Source: Chara braunii
Lineage: Eukaryota; Streptophyta; Charophyceae; Charales; Characeae
Assembly: GCA_003427395.1 (NCBI GenBank)
Contig: BFEA01000013.1
Span: 5,730,565 to 5,783,894 of the forward strand
Length of the DNA: 53,330 nt
Direction: 5' to 3'
The notes beneath the pieces are model-generated. The model worked only from the letters and a program-made list of their open reading frames with translations. It had not been told where the DNA came from and did no database searches. Position numbers and translations under genes: made by a program. Shown in pieces: positions 1 to 11,480 of this stretch (position 1 is the stretch's first letter; every line of letters begins with the position of its first letter).

Positions 1-55
<55 letters not shown>
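1..55. repeat. (GT)n/(GA)n microsatellite
   Basis: Alternating GT for about 17 bases and then GA for about 36 bases opens the window. It is a compound dinucleotide repeat with no coding meaning; the short ORF across it is repeat-driven. Confidence 0.95.
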
Positions 56-1406
56 TGTCACTCACTTCTTCAATCACGTATGTTCCCCCCTGCCGCGGCG
101 TAGCCGCGACGCATTTACTTGTATTGATAAAGTGATACGACCTGTGGAATTTCGTCTCAGTAGACCTTTACAAAAATCCAAACCCAACCCAAATAACAGA
201 AGTTTTGATGAATCGAGCAAGTTGATAAAGCATGAAATACATTATTTTGTTATGCAATATTTTTCTATGCAAAAAATGGATTGAAATTTTATGCGTCTTC
301 AACTTTAGTAGGTTTGGATAGGTTATGTTGAGAGTGGGGTTAATAGTACTTAATACTATATATATATATTTCTTTTCCCCAAAAAATCAGAAACTTAGGG
401 TTCTGGCTCCTTTTCCATTCTGGGGCGCATCAGTCCGGTTCTTATTCCACCGGCAAGTCAGAAAGAGTTATTACGAGTGCTCTGACACGCTCCTCCCCCT
501 TATGGTGTGAAGGCCCGAAGGACTACATTGATTACTTCCTCGCAGGAAGGATGTACCGTTCCTCACCCCTGCCTAAGTTAGCTTAAGCTAGCTTGCTCCT
601 CCTCTTATCTGCTAGTCTTTCCTAGGCTTAGTTTAGAAAATGAAATCTTGCCTGCTTGGGATCCTACCAGGTTGTTCCTCTCAGTACTTTGACTGTCGGA
701 TTGGTCTTGCTTGCTAGAACTACTGATTGGTCCCTATACGGTGGATTTTACTGAGAACCTAGCCCCCTAAGCATCCCGTTTGCTGAGTCATGATTGGGTA
801 CGGGCTGATGGGTTTTAGTGTTTGTCTACTGGTATTGCTTGATTTTTTAACCTTCGCTGGCTTGTGGACTCTCTAGTTGTGGGAGGTAAAGTGTCAAACC
901 CTAAACCCTAGTCTCTCTCTCGCTCTCCGTTCTGGCCTTTATTTTTCCTTCGTTTGATGATCAACTTTTTATAATTGGAGTCTTTTGTTTTGAAATATCC
1001 CTCCCTATCCTGTTAGATGCTTCCCATCTTTTCGATGGGGATCTATGTTTCCTTTTACCCTGAGTGCGTCCATGGAATGCTTTCCTCCCTGGTTTGGGTT
1101 TTTCGTGTCTTGTTTATCCTTCCTTTCTTTCTTTTTAGGGTGCATTCTTTTGTGATTTTCCTAGGGTTTGTCGTTGTTTCCTCTTCGGTATCTTATTGAT
1201 CCTCTTCCATGTCCCTCTCTTCCTACCCTGAGTTGTCTGAGTCGTGGTAGCTGGTGTCCCAATCGTTGAAATTTACGTATCCTTTCCTGATTTTAGCCAT
1301 TTTTTTTTTCAGTAGCCATTTCTCTTCGAAAGTTTTCTCCCTAGCTTTTCTTGTCCTGGGGTCTACTAGCCTTTCCTGTTTCTTTGCTTCCTTTTTCCAT
1401 AGCGCC
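56..1406. other. Intergenic or intronic sequence without recognised gene
   Basis: No convincing coding region, RNA gene or complete element is visible. ORFs are short and T-rich. A short CCCTAAA telomere-type pair lies at 896-911. The right end may be 3' sequence of the minus-strand LINE remnant that follows, because the reading downstream of that remnant's second frame stays lysine- and arginine-rich, but this is not certain. Confidence 0.5.
896..911. repeat. Two-copy CCCTAAA telomere-type motif (telo-box)
   Basis: The bases AAACCCTAAACCCTAG contain two units of the plant telomere repeat. Two units are too few for an interstitial telomere tract. Such telo-boxes also occur in plant promoters and by chance. 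Confidence 0.4.
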
Positions 1407-2521
1407 CTAATTTCTGTCTCTGCGACTTCCGTTGTCTCCTTCCATTCTTCCTCTCGTTGTCTTCTGATTGCCCAGCGTCCCCTTGCATATTAATCTCCAT
1501 ATGACCCGTAGTGCTGCTCTTCTCAAAATGTCTGCTATGGTTCTTTCTTCTTCTTCTAGGTTTGCATTACTCTCTCTCCCCGAAAGGAGGTAGTCAGCTT
1601 GTAGCGGGAAGTGGTTTGAGGAGATGTTGGACCAGGCTGTCTTGATCGCTTTCCATAAAGTGTCCATTCAACTTTGTTTTTGTTGCACATTTTGCAGAGT
1701 GCCGACTGTTTTGTTTTGTGTTCGTCCTTCCTTTGCTTATCTAGCCACTCGTTGATAGGAACCGCCCAATATAGTATCAGCCATTGTAAGCTTCTGAATC
1801 TGGTAGGCTTGATGTTGCTATAGTAATCCCAGGGAATTTGCGTAGGCCATCCGTGTTCTTCTCCCAAATGTTTGATCCATCTTTTTGAGATGGTTGTGCG
1901 TGGATCTACCGTCTTGTTTCTTATCCTATACCCTGTCTTGACTGTATAGTCTTGTAAGCTGATCAACTTTCTAGCTCTGCCACCCCCTTGTTTAACATAC
2001 CATCCCCATTCTGTTGGGACTATTTCCAGTTTTGTGATGTCTTTATTTGGTCTGAAGACTATCCATTTTTTGGGGGGTATTGTCTCTTCCTGGGGGTTAG
2101 TTTTCCTTTTGAGCCTCCATGTTTTGACTTTTCTTATGTTTTCTAAGTTGAATTCTAGGGTTGTTATGTTCTCTTCTTTCACTTCTGTTACTGATTTGTG
2201 CTTGTTCACTATTTCATGTACCTCAAATTCTGCTATGTTGTTCTGATTCTCTATCGGCTTGATGAATTTGAGTGCTACCGATGGTGTTATCCGACTCCTG
2301 TCTGTTGCCCAGTCTCCTCTCTGCCATCTAATTTCTCCTTTTAGTGCGGCTCTCCATTCTAATATGCAATCTAACATTTCCTCTGAGTTCTTTTTCAGGT
2401 TGTGGTAGCCCTTTAATTGTTGTCTCATTTTTGGGGTCGTTTTCCAACGTTTTCCTTCTTCCTTCCAGATATGCTCTATTTTCCATATTCCATTCTCGAC
2501 CCATTTTGAAACGGTTTTCAC
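1407..2521 (-). pseudogene. LINE (non-LTR retrotransposon) ORF2 C-terminal remnant
   Basis: Two overlapping minus-strand frames (2521 down to about 1640, then 1667 to 1407) together read like the region behind the reverse transcriptase of plant-type LINEs. The pieces seen are the helix with FRSLQWLILYWAVPINEWL, a zinc-binding start CKMCNKNKVEW, and then in the second frame AALRVIWRLICKGTLGNQ. The same order, with CAMCNNLPED and LALWVIWKCRCTW, recurs in the plus-strand remnant at 48300-50090, so both belong to one LINE family. The reverse transcriptase and endonuclease are missing (5' truncation) and the two frames are joined by a frameshift, so this is a dead copy. Assignment rests on motif pattern and on the internal match. 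Confidence 0.6.
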
Positions 2522-3963
2522 TTCGCAGTAGCAGATGCAGATCTCAGGGCTCGATCCCCAGACCTTGTCCGCACCCGTGCACAGTACCGAGTCGATTCCT
2601 GTGTGTTTGAACCCATGACCTGTGGTTTGATAGGTTTGTTGTCTGTCGCAGGATAGTGTGGTTGTCGGGTCTTGAACCGTAGGTCTGTCAAGTAGGGGTC
2701 GTAGCTGTAAAGAAGTCGTAGCTGCTACAGTCCTGAAAGGTCAAGGCCGTAGCTGCTACAGTCCCGAAAGGCCAAGTCTACAAACTTCCGAACGGTCCGG
2801 AAGTGGGCTTTCGAGAATTGTTTAGGTTAGGCTAGAGGCAAGTGGGGAAGTGGGTAGTCCAACCTCGCCTAGTCAGCGGTACCCAGTCTCAGTCCCCCTT
2901 TGTCAAGTCAGCAAGTACCATGTGGGACTGCGTGCACCCTAGGCCCGATGGAAAGGAGCAGCCCAACGAGAGGCAACGTCCAGTTATTCATTCATTTAGA
3001 TTGTGAGTCGTGCGGAAGCGCTGCCTGAGCGACTTGTGCAAGGAGGTCCGCAGGTGCCCGAGGAAGAGGTGGGCTGTGAGGGAGACGAAGCGGCCATAGC
3101 CGCTAGTTAGTAGGAGAGGTAGAAAGCAGTCGTAGCTGCTCTAGGTTAGAGATAGGCTATAACCTGTATGCATGTGAGTGTGCAGTGAAGTGTGTGCGTG
3201 TGTGGGACATCTAGGGAGATCCAGAGTCGCATGCGTGTGAGCAGTTGCTGAGGATACAGTGTCAGAAAGGTGTTGTGAGGGCGCACAAGCGCCATAGCCA
3301 TTCAAAGCAAGTTTGAATCTGAACTGTGTTCTTGGCCTTGATATCTCTGAGCTTTGTGTGGGCGCCTGGCGCCAATGTGAGTGCCATCTGTTTCCATGCA
3401 TGCCGAGTAAGAAAGAAGATGAGTCTGGTTTCATTGGCATTAGAGTTGGTTCCCGCTGTTCCACCCCGCCATCGTCGTCGTCGATAGGAAGAGGGAGACG
3501 CCACATCAGCAGCTGCACCATAGAAGAAGAAGGAGCCGCCATAGTTGTGCCATTGCAGGAGGACGCCGCACACCTACACAGACAACGACGACAATGAAGA
3601 AGAGAGAGAGAGAGAGAGAGAGGAGCGATACAAGATTGGTTGTTGTGGCTGAAGGAGGAAGGTGAAGGTTGGTGAAGGAGAATGGGGTCGGCAACCATAG
3701 TCGAACTTGAAGAGTTGACGGGAGCATTGACCGAGGTGTTGACCGGAGCGTTGATTGAGGTGTTGACCGAGGCATTGACCAGCGTTGATTGGAGCTGTTG
3801 ACGACAAATTTGACCAAGCTGGAGTTGGTATAATTTCACCAAGCCTTCAGCCTATCCCCTCGCCCTATGGATGTGCACTCACCCCATGGTACTTGCTAAT
3901 TTTGTCTGTATCTTCTTTCTACATTGAGTCTCTTCTGTCCAGGTGATAGGAATTTCGTGTATG
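2522..3963 (+). other. Putative LTR and upstream part of gypsy element Gy0
   Basis: This stretch precedes a leader and gag of Ty3/gypsy type. Supporting signs are the near-palindrome GGGCGCCTGGCGCC around 3360, which resembles the hairpin found near the 3' end of every Gy1-family LTR in this window, and a primer-site-like sequence starting at 3964. Short repeats of the type GTAGCTGCTACAG at 2700-2760, a GA run at 3600-3622 and 15-base GTTGACCG-type repeats at 3716-3800 lie inside. No matching second LTR was found, so the boundaries are unknown. Minus-strand ORFs here are repeat-driven. Confidence 0.3.
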
Positions 3964-3979
3964 TGGTCATAGAGCTGAG
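3964..3979 (+). promoter_or_regulatory. Degenerate primer-binding-site-like sequence of Gy0
   Basis: TGGTCATAGAGCTGAG differs by a few bases from the TGGTATCAGAGC pattern complementary to the 3' end of initiator tRNA-Met, which primes many plant gypsy elements. Its place just before a conserved leader and a gag gene supports the reading. Confidence 0.35.
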
Positions 3980-4169
3980 TTGACCAAACCCACACGGGCT
4001 TAGTAGGGTCGTTTGCCATGTCTGACGACTGACACGTCCCGGAGGACTAACCCTCCCAAGGACCAGTACAGACCGACGGGCTGCTCAGTGTGGCATGGTT
4101 GGCCTAGAATCCGAGTTGTGGGCTGCACAACCGACTGTCTAAGTCTTGAGAGGACTTGTTGGTCGCATC

Positions 4170-4237
4170 GTCCTGTCTACGATGTTAAAAAATTCCTGAG
4201 GAGTTATGGGGGATCTCCTTAAATGCCTCCTGATCAG
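4170..4237 (+). promoter_or_regulatory. Conserved gypsy leader motif, copy 1
   Basis: A 68-base block running from GTCCTGTCTACGATGTTAAA through TTCCTGAGG and a G-run to TCCTTAAATGCC and TGATCAG. The same block occurs in the leaders at 16469-16538, 47308-47375 and, on the minus strand, 46632-46702. It lies between primer site and gag each time, where packaging or dimerisation signals are found in other retroelements. Its role here is unknown. Confidence 0.55.
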
Positions 4238-4517
4238 CAGTGAAGTCCTGAAGTGACAGCGATAACCATAGGTCTAGGCTAGAGACCCTAGTTGGCAGGG
4301 TTATGAACCGGAGTAAAAGCCAAGTGGGTTGACCGCAGGTGCATGGCATCTAGGTCGAGGATTGTAACGAATAGTGGTGGGGAAAGCTTTCGTCGGTTGT
4401 GGTAACCTCGCTGGAACAAAGGGGGGGACTCTGTGGTCCTTAGAGAGTCAGTCAATCGGTGGGTGGAAGTCTAAGTGGTGAGGAGTGGAACTATCACTTG
4501 GTTGTGCACCTTGCACC

Positions 4518-5905
4518 ATGGTGGACCTGCGAAGCGGTACGATTACCACCCCTTATAGCAAGGCTCATGAGGAGCAAGCTGCCACCCTGTTGAAAGAGAG
4601 AAAAGAAGTAGAGGCGAAGGAGTTGATTAAACAGGCCAAGAAGTTGGCCTTAATGGAGGAGCAGCGGCGAAGAAGAAAAAGTTGGAGCAGGGGATGAGAT
4701 CAAAGAAAGAAGAAGAAGAGACGTTGAAGGCAGTATGAGAAGGAGTGGAGGAAGAAATCCCCTTGGAAAGAATGTCAGAAGGGAAAGAGAGGAGGCGAGC
4801 AGCACGAAGGAAGAGGACCGGAGGATGGAGAAGAAGGTGTCAGAATGGGTTCCTAGTCTGTTGCTGGGAGAGGAAGAAGAAGCGATGTTGCATGTCCCCA
4901 GGGCACAACAGGAAGCGGTGATGAGGGAGCTGCAGGCGGAGGAAAATCCCTTACACCGCCAAACAATGGATGAAGAGAAAAGGTTGGAGTGGAAATTGCG
5001 CCTCATGAGAGAGAAGAGGAGACGGCTGGAGGCGGCAGATGAAATAGAGGAGTTGAGGGCGGTGGACAATCAGAGAAGACAGATGTAAGACTAGGCAGAC
5101 CTTCAGGGGAAGAGTCCTGGCTCGAAACATAGAAGTCCTGGTAAAGGCCCGACAAGAGCAACTCCGGTTTACGAGGGGCCATGATATCGCTTTGCAGTCC
5201 ATACACTTGGTCTTCAGAGAATTTTCGCACGATATGATGATGCATGTGGGCACCGAGATGAAATCAAGGTTAGAGGACACACAACGATTTTGCACAGGCG
5301 CCGTAGAAGGCCCAAAGCTTGCTGCCCCAAAGGAGGAAGAAGCCTGTCCACGTAGAGAGCCAGTAAAGGTGAAGTTCCCTGACTCCTACAGTGGAAAGCG
5401 GGGCGAGGACTTTGACAACTGGGAGGCGAACATTAATTCTTATGTTCACCTCCAGAAGATCTTGCCTGAGGAGCAAGTCCTTATTGCCTTCCATGCCCTT
5501 AAAGATGAAGCGTCTAGCTTCGCCAGATCGCTTGCCCGCGGCGCCAGATCCGAGAATGATATGGTAGCTATACCCACTATACCCAGTGTACCCACCATAC
5601 TGTCGCATACCGTAAAGGTGCAGACCAGAACAAGAACCGACCTCCCTCACGTAGTACAAGATAGCACAGCGGAAGGCTTAAATACCAATGATCCGAACAA
5701 TCAATGTTGCCATGCAGACCAGACATACATCATCATCATTCCATGGTGTGAAGGGGCCTGGCGCTCACACAGGAAGAATGTGCCAGTCCCCAACCATACA
5801 CAGATGAAGAAGAGGGGGGTTAGACGAAGAAGAGGGGAAGATGGGAATGTCGTCAACGCCAAGTCTTCGGTACAGGTCCCAAATAATCCCTCGTCAAATG
5901 TCTGA
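4518..5905 (+). pseudogene. Broken gag of Ty3/gypsy element Gy0
   Basis: Reading starts at the ATG at 4518 (MVDLRSGTITTPYSKAHEE) and continues through three frames (4518-4697, 4735-5088, 5192-5905), so at least two frameshifts separate the parts. The first two parts are rich in lysine, arginine and glutamate, as in gag coiled coils. The third contains the capsid-type segment PDSYSGKRGEDFDNWEANIN followed by an LPEEQVLIAFHALKDEA helix (about 5366-5540), typical of the Retrotrans_gag family. No zinc knuckle, protease or reverse transcriptase follows; the element is cut off around 5900. The product would have been a structural capsid protein of a cytoplasmic virus-like particle. Confidence 0.6.
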
Positions 5906-6539
5906 ATCCCAATGTCGAGTCTGGACCCAAATGTCGTCAAGTCCCAAAGTCACCAATCTTTCTTTCTCTCTCTCGTAGTCTGCAGATACTGAGAAGTCAG
6001 GTAGCGAGAGGGGGAGGAGGAGATGGTGGACTTAGAAGAGGAAGAAGAAGAACTCTCTCTCTCTCTCTCAGTCCGGTACTAACCTGTGAAGGTGGCGCCT
6101 TGTTGCAGGTACATCGAAGACGAAGCTGGAGCTATGGCGCCACAGGTAGTCTCCCTGGCCTCCGCCAACCATCTCTCTCTCTCTCCACTACTACTCTAGC
6201 TCCTGATAGCACCCAGCGCTGAAGACTACTGCTAACGCTACTACTACTGCTGCAGCACTCCTCCAGAGTGCTGCTGCCGAATCCTGAAGACTGCCTCCTG
6301 CCTCCTGCACGTGAAGTGCCTGGGAAGTTCCTATGAACTACCTCGTGACTGTCTGCAGCCTGTAGGGCGGGCCAGTCTTATATAGTGCTGGCCCGTCCAG
6401 GAGGCTGCTCTTGCCAATTCCAAAACGTGCCAGACCCTGGCGTTGAAGTTCAATCAACAGTTGTCTTGAAAACAGGCCAAAAATGGCCTCTGCTAAAACC
6501 CTGGTCTGGTGCCTAAGTTTTAGGGCAGGTCGATCTTAC
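5906..6539 (+). other. Non-coding stretch with CT runs and a TATA-like site
   Basis: No coding region is visible. CT runs lie at 6052-6070 and 6173-6186, GGCGCC sites near 6096 and 6137, and TTATATAG at 6378-6385. These would fit a retroelement terminal region, but no second copy was found to prove an LTR. Confidence 0.3.
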
Positions 6540-6770
6540 GAGGGCCTGAAAATGGCCCTCCGTTTCAGGCTGAAACGACTCAGGGCCTGGAAGGCCCTGT
6601 TTTAGGCTGAAACGACATAGGGCCTGCAGGCCCTTGTTTTCAGGCTTTCAGGCTGAAACGACACAGGGCCTGTAAGCCCTTGTTTTCAGGCTCTTAGGCT
6701 GAAAACGATACAGGGCCTGTACGCCCTTGTTTTCAGGCTTTTAGGCTGAGAATGCTGGTCGGGCCCTGCA
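6540..6770. repeat. Minisatellite of about 56-62 bp, roughly four units
   Basis: Units of the form TTTCAGGCTGAAACGACACAGGGCCTG followed by a GGCCCTTG half recur at about 6565, 6610, 6655 and 6700. Each holds two inverted matches (CAGGCTGAAACG-type and AGGGCCTG/CAGGCCCT), so single strands could fold. Units differ by a few bases and in length. Confidence 0.75.
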
Positions 6771-7356
6771 GGCCTGTGTGGCTGCGCAGTATGCCACAAT
6801 ACCCAGCCCCGCTGCCCAACTTGCATCTGTCCCCAGGAAATGGTCTGTGCAAACTATTTGCTTGCCCAGGATACAGGTGGGCCAAGGTTTGAACCGCCAA
6901 ATTCCAGTTATACCTGCCTACCAGAATGCTCAAATTATGCTCATGCCTGGCAAATTATGTGCATTGTACTGCATAGGCAATTTTGTGTGCCCGGTTCCTG
7001 GGCATGAGCATAATTTTGCAAGTTGGGTGCTGGACTGGGTAGAGTGGGTATTCCCATCTTTGAATGGTGTACAGATGCAAGTTTCCTGGTTAGGAAATCC
7101 AAATTAGCTGAGATATTCTGGATTAGGAAAGGGAAGAAGGAAAGAGTTGCATGATCTGCATGTTTTCTTCCCCTGGTCAAAGCAATGTAGATTAGACGGG
7201 TGCTCAAGGACCGTGAGAGTCATGCTTTTGTGAAGCATATGTTCCTTATCGGGGCCCTGTGAGAATGTCAGCCTTTGCAGGTTATGCGGACACTTTGGTG
7301 GGTCTTACAAGTTTCTGCCATTCTTTCCATCTTTTCTCTGAAATTTGTTTTTGCAG
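6771..7356. other. Intron-like sequence before the first TAF2 exon
   Basis: No gene is seen. The last 35 bases form a good 3' splice region: a T-rich tract (CTTTTCTCTGAAATTTG) ending in TTTTTGCAG at 7356. Confidence 0.5.
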
Positions 7357-7413
7357 ATTTACTGTCGTGTAAGGATGGAGGCTGCATATGCACTAGGCGA
7401 CACTGCAAATGAG
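7357..7413 (+). CDS. TAF2: TAF2 exon (first recognised in this window)
   Basis: Nineteen codons, IYCRVRMEAAYALGDTANE, lie between a T-rich TTTTTGCAG acceptor and the donor GTTGGT. Plant TAF2 proteins carry a VRxEAAYALxxTA helix at the start of the C-terminal solenoid, immediately before a segment matched by the next exon at 9587. TAF2 is a scaffold subunit of TFIID that contacts core-promoter DNA in the nucleus. Both ends are in phase 0. The exon was found by codon pattern and splice signals, not by an ATG. Upstream exons are not recognised in the window; the sequence further left is filled by the Gy0 remnant and repeats. Confidence 0.8.
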
Positions 7414-8321
7414 GTTGGTCTTCACTGCCTGTTGCTGCATCGGAAGCCATCACGAAATGGGCATGTGTTACCTTTATCAACTTCTATCAAGTTTTACGTC
7501 TATTTACAAGTCAATAGTGCATCTTCGGAAAATAGAAAAGTCAGTTGTGCTTACGTATGAACCTCCCTTTTGTCCAAATTTTATGTCCTCTGTCGTCATC
7601 CTTCCTCTTTGTTTTTCTTTCTTTTGGAAGTATTGCTACATAATTTGTTTTGTGAAATAGATGTGACATTGTCATACTGTGATGGCGGTTGCAACTGCTG
7701 TCCCTTATTGACATTATTACGGTTTCATCTGCAGACACTGTCAGACAGTGGTTTAATAACTTTAATCCCCTTTTTCTTCATGTTCCTTCTTACTCGTCTT
7801 TTGGTTTGATGCCACGGCTACTACGCGTTTCATCTGGTAGTCTTTAACCAGCCACATTGTCACTGTCTTTTCTCCTTATTGAAACTTGCAACATGAAGAG
7901 AGAATCTGTGTCCTCGTTGTCTTTGTCTGCTGCCGCCGTCCATCGCTGTTTGTTTTCTTTGGCATGTCTTACTCATCTTTTGGTTTGATGCCACGGCCAC
8001 TACGTTCTGCAGCTCTTTCATGATATGGGGATTGGTAATTAAGGGTGGCAGGTGAGGGCTTATTGTCTGTTGATCGTGTGCTCTGGGAACAAAATATTTA
8101 TTTTTGCAGATGGGTAGACACGTGGAAGGAGTATGTTTCCTGGCACCTTGTTTATCTTGCAGATGGTTACATTCCCCGATGGATTCTTTTTTCCCTTTCT
8201 TTTCCAGTTTTTCATGTTTATATATTTTATGATGCATGGAAGTCAACTGGCAATTGTGCATGAAGCCTGGGGAATCTGTACCTTTTGATTGCGTGTAGTT
8301 CCTGCTTTATTGTCTTTTGCT
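7414..8321 (+). other. TAF2 intron, left part
   Basis: T-rich intronic sequence with no coding pattern. A small local repeat, TTTTGGTTTGATGCCACGG, occurs at about 7799 and 7978. The intron continues through the LTR below to 9586, 2173 bases in all. Confidence 0.55.
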
Positions 8322-9303
8322 TGTGCGAGGATCTGAGTCCTCGGCATGCCCGTATAGGGCCCCTGCTACAAGCCTTGTGCCCACTCTAAGTGAAGGCGGG
8401 CCCCCCAATCTCAATGGGGCCTGAACATGGTGGGTGGCAGACAGTTGCCACACGCCAGTTGGTTACATGAGCCCTGCTCTGAGCATCAGGAACTTCCGTG
8501 AGCCTTCTAGGCTCTCCTGGCCTCGATGTGGAAGCAGGCCTCTCAGCCTATCGCGATGCAGGGAACACCTCAGGACGTGCGGGCAGTTGGGCCCGCCTAA
8601 CTGCTGCGGGCCCAGGCCACTGTCTGAATGGGCCGAAGCGCAGACACTGTGGCCCAACGTGAAGCTACTGGGCACACAGGCCTACCGGTGGAGCAGCCTA
8701 CAGGCCAGGCCGCTTTCCATATAGGAAAGAGCCGGGCCTCAACTCAGGCATTTGGGCACTAGCATGCATTGCGGCAGCACTTCTGGATAGAGCGCTCGTG
8801 GCTGGTTCCTCGAGGTGCCTGGGCGTGCTTGAGAGGTGAGCGCTCTAAGGCAGCACAGCTCCAAGCCATAGCCGGGCTTGGGCGCAGGAGAGGTCAGCGG
8901 GGTGTGGCGGTGGTGCTTGGATAAGGGGCTGTGAGTGGGTGGAGAAGACGAGGGTGGCCATTGAGAGGGCGAGTGATGGGGAGGATTTGCGAGCACGTAC
9001 CTTGTCATCATGGATGTATGCATGAGCGACATCTGCATGTACTTTGGTTGCTGGTGCTGCCCATCAAGTGGTTGTTTCGTCATTAGAGTAGGCTAGATTA
9101 GGAGCTGTACGTTCGTAGTCTGGGCGCTGAGCGCCAATGAGGAGGAAGAGCTTTGAATACATTCTTGATTGTGGCGTGAGAAGGCTTTCATTGGTGTCAT
9201 ATCAGTGCATGCTGCTTTCTTGACAGCTCATGACTATCTGGCTTTCAATGTGACTGTTGCAATTTGGATTTCTGGCATTTCGTTATTGCTCATTTTCCTT
9301 GCA
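8322..9303 (+). mobile_element. Stand-alone LTR of the Gy1/Gy3 gypsy family
   Basis: The segment begins TGTGCGAGGATCTGAG and ends GCTCATTTTCCTTGCA, giving the TG...CA ends of an LTR over 982 bases. It follows the Gy3 LTRs at 40424-41350 and 42088-43009: an early CTCTAAGTGAAGGCGGGCC block, a central CCATATAGGAA TATA-like box (about 8717) and a GGGCGCTGAGCGCC hairpin near 9124. The next bases (AGCATATCTGAGCTTG) look like a badly decayed primer site, so it may be the left end of a truncated element. Flanking five-base target duplications do not match. It lies in a TAF2 intron in the sense direction. Confidence 0.7.
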
Positions 9304-9586
9304 CTAGCATATCTGAGCTTGATTTTAACATACGCGTTCGATGATCATGAACATCGCCGTGGTACGTTTACAACAGGAAGTTCAGTGTTGTTGCTTCAGC
9401 TATGTGCTTTGGTTTTGGCAAATATGTTTTCTGTGGGGTCCCAAGGGCACTAACTGCCGGAATTATGTACTGATGGTTGAGGGGCTGCTTTATAGTACGT
9501 GTCTCATTGAATTTTCGCTCTGGTGATGAGACCATAACGCCTGATGCATGGTTTATGCCCTTTTGTGCATCCTTGGGTTCTTGCAG

Positions 9587-9666
9587 GCCACGAATTGGTC
9601 AGGTCTTTCTCTTCTCATCAAGTTTTACAAGGATCGTTACTATGATCCAGATACGTGCACCCCAAG
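9587..9666 (+). CDS. TAF2: TAF2 exon
   Basis: After the acceptor GGGTTCTTGCAG, 26 codons plus two bases read ATNWSGLSLLIKFYKDRYYD and then PDTCTP with AG left over before the donor GTGTGT. The motif W-x-GL-x-x-LIKFYK-x-R-x-x-D is the part of plant TAF2 that directly follows the VRxEAAYAL helix, which fixes both identity and exon order. The two leftover bases AG are completed to AGG (Arg) by the single G that opens the exon at 14503, an independent check on the splice model. The segment is part of the helical-repeat scaffold and has no catalytic residues. Confidence 0.85.
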
Positions 9667-11480
9667 GTGTGTTTTCCTTTGTACTGAAAGGGGCCAACCT
9701 GCACTCTCTGTGTTCCTGCCTCAGTTATCATACACCTGAGCTAGAGAGTCAGTGTGACACAGTGGAACACCGAAGTCAGAATAGAAGCTATGGGACTGAC
9801 CTGACAATGCTGCAAAATGACAACTTGACTCAAGATCGGGTCTCATAGCAGCAGGAGGGTCCAAACATGCAAGAGACTTCCCCGCTGTAATCACGTGCAG
9901 ACAAAGTAGGAAGTGGGAGATGGAAGGAGGCAGCAGACAAAGAAGCAGCTCATTGCAGCAGCACCGAGTAAGCTACCTACGGTGGACACGAACTAGACAA
10001 TTGTTTCACATGAAGGAAAAGGAAGGAACAGGCAGTACAAAGTTCACTTTTTATGTCACCCACTGGATGAGTTCTACTGGATTGGCCAGGGGGGTGACGT
10101 GGCAGAGTGAGAGGGTTAGCGGAGGATCGCGGAAGGGGAACGGACCAGATCTTCTTGACCTTGTATCTCCTTTTTTTTAAGTTTTCTTCTTTAAATGAAT
10201 CGACACTTTTTTTTTTTTGGGGGGGGTGTCAAGAAGCTAGAATAATGCTGATGGAGAGGCGGGGGGGGGGGGGAGTTAGGAGGGGAGAGGAGGATGTGAA
10301 AAGGGTTTCTGGAAGGGGTTGCTGACGGTGCATACTAGGTGGTGTGGGCGCTGGGGGGGCTGCGGGCGGTTTGGGATCGGAGAAAAGCGGCGACGTGTAC
10401 TTGCAGGATGGGTGTTTGGAAGGAGCAGTGGCTAGGGATGTCAACTTAGTGCTGGGATGTGCTGGGTAGTGCCCTTGCTCCGAATGTTCTTTGGGCGTAG
10501 TGGCATTACAGTTAGTTGAGGGATTGGAGGAACGAGGTGGTCTCACTGGCTGTCTGGACTGGATGCTTGTGAACTCACTCCTTTCGTCGTTGTTCTTCGT
10601 TGCTTCTTGTCGCTGACTGACCCTATTGCGATCTGATGCAGGGGATTGAGCCCTTACTCAGGGAAGCGCTCTATCTGTGTGCTACGCTGCCAACCTTGAA
10701 TCTGCTGGGATTCTAGCTTGGCTTTGCTGCGGCTGGAATAGAAGGTTGTTGCGGATTCACGTCGGCGCTGTTGACGTTTGAGAAATCCTTCCTACCGAAG
10801 AAGCGCCCTGGGGCACCTAAACTTGAGGCAGGGCGATTTCTTCCGTTTGATTGGAGAAAAGGCACTAGGGCGTCAACCTCCTGAAGGAAGTAGTACCATC
10901 AGGGGAGGATCGCCCTTCAGTTACTGCCCTACAGCGGTTTGGACGTCGTATGTGGTGTGTGGGAGAGGATCTCCGTTTGCTGACGTTGAATATTAGTTTG
11001 AGGGAAGCAAGCATTGTGGGCGCATGCTTGGACAAAACTGCATGAACTGGCGCCGACCCTGATCACGAGCTGGCTTGTTTTGGTGCAGTGTGATGGAGGC
11101 TGGCGATGGCGGCCATCCCGACCATGAGCTGGCGGTCGCAATGCCAGGGCGAAGCTCGTGGTTTGAAAATTCGAACTTGGCACGGTGGGGCAGCACGGCG
11201 GTGCTAGTGCGAAAGCGCGGGCACTTAGTGCAGCGTGCTAGTGCTCAGCAGTGGTGCTGGCGTGAATTGACAGTCCGTCCATGACTAATCAACAAGAAAA
11301 ATAATATTCCGATACTACAGAATGCATGAAAGGTGTATAATATACAGTATTTACAACACGAGCTTTCACCTGGAACCTCGTCTGCAGATGTACTGAGGAA
11401 CAGCCCTGTCCCAAATGAGGATTACGAGTTGATCGTCATTCCTCACAACATCTTCAGTCACAAATTAGAAAAGCAGCAGT
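9667..11480 (+). other. TAF2 intron sequence with low-complexity G runs
   Basis: No gene is seen apart from the short gypsy scrap at 10005-10090. A T run followed by a G run lies at 10207-10227, and a 14-base G run at 10261-10274. The ORFs around 10.8-11.2 kb have no recognisable motif. Confidence 0.45.
10005..10090 (+). mobile_element. Scrap of a Gy2-like chromodomain region
   Basis: About 85 bases match the Gy2 3' end at 37040-37122 in the same orientation. Both read ATGAAGGAAnAGGAAGGAAC, then an AGTACAA-GTTCACTT-like stretch, then a CACCC...TGGAT stretch. In Gy2 this encodes the chromodomain-like tail of the integrase. No other part of that element is recognisable nearby. Confidence 0.5.

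Noticed and set aside
896-911. Interstitial telomere
   Set aside because: Only two CCCTAAA units, which can arise by chance or as a promoter telo-box.
3141-3842. 233-codon minus-strand ORF with VNTSVNAPVN repeats
   Set aside because: It runs through the GTTGACCG repeats and a GA run; overlapping minus frames are open too. No motif, and it lies in a probable LTR.
9169-9453. 94-codon ORF resembling a membrane protein
   Set aside because: Most of it lies in the 3' part of the LTR at 8322-9303; the hydrophobic look comes from its T-rich end. The same region in other LTRs is not open.
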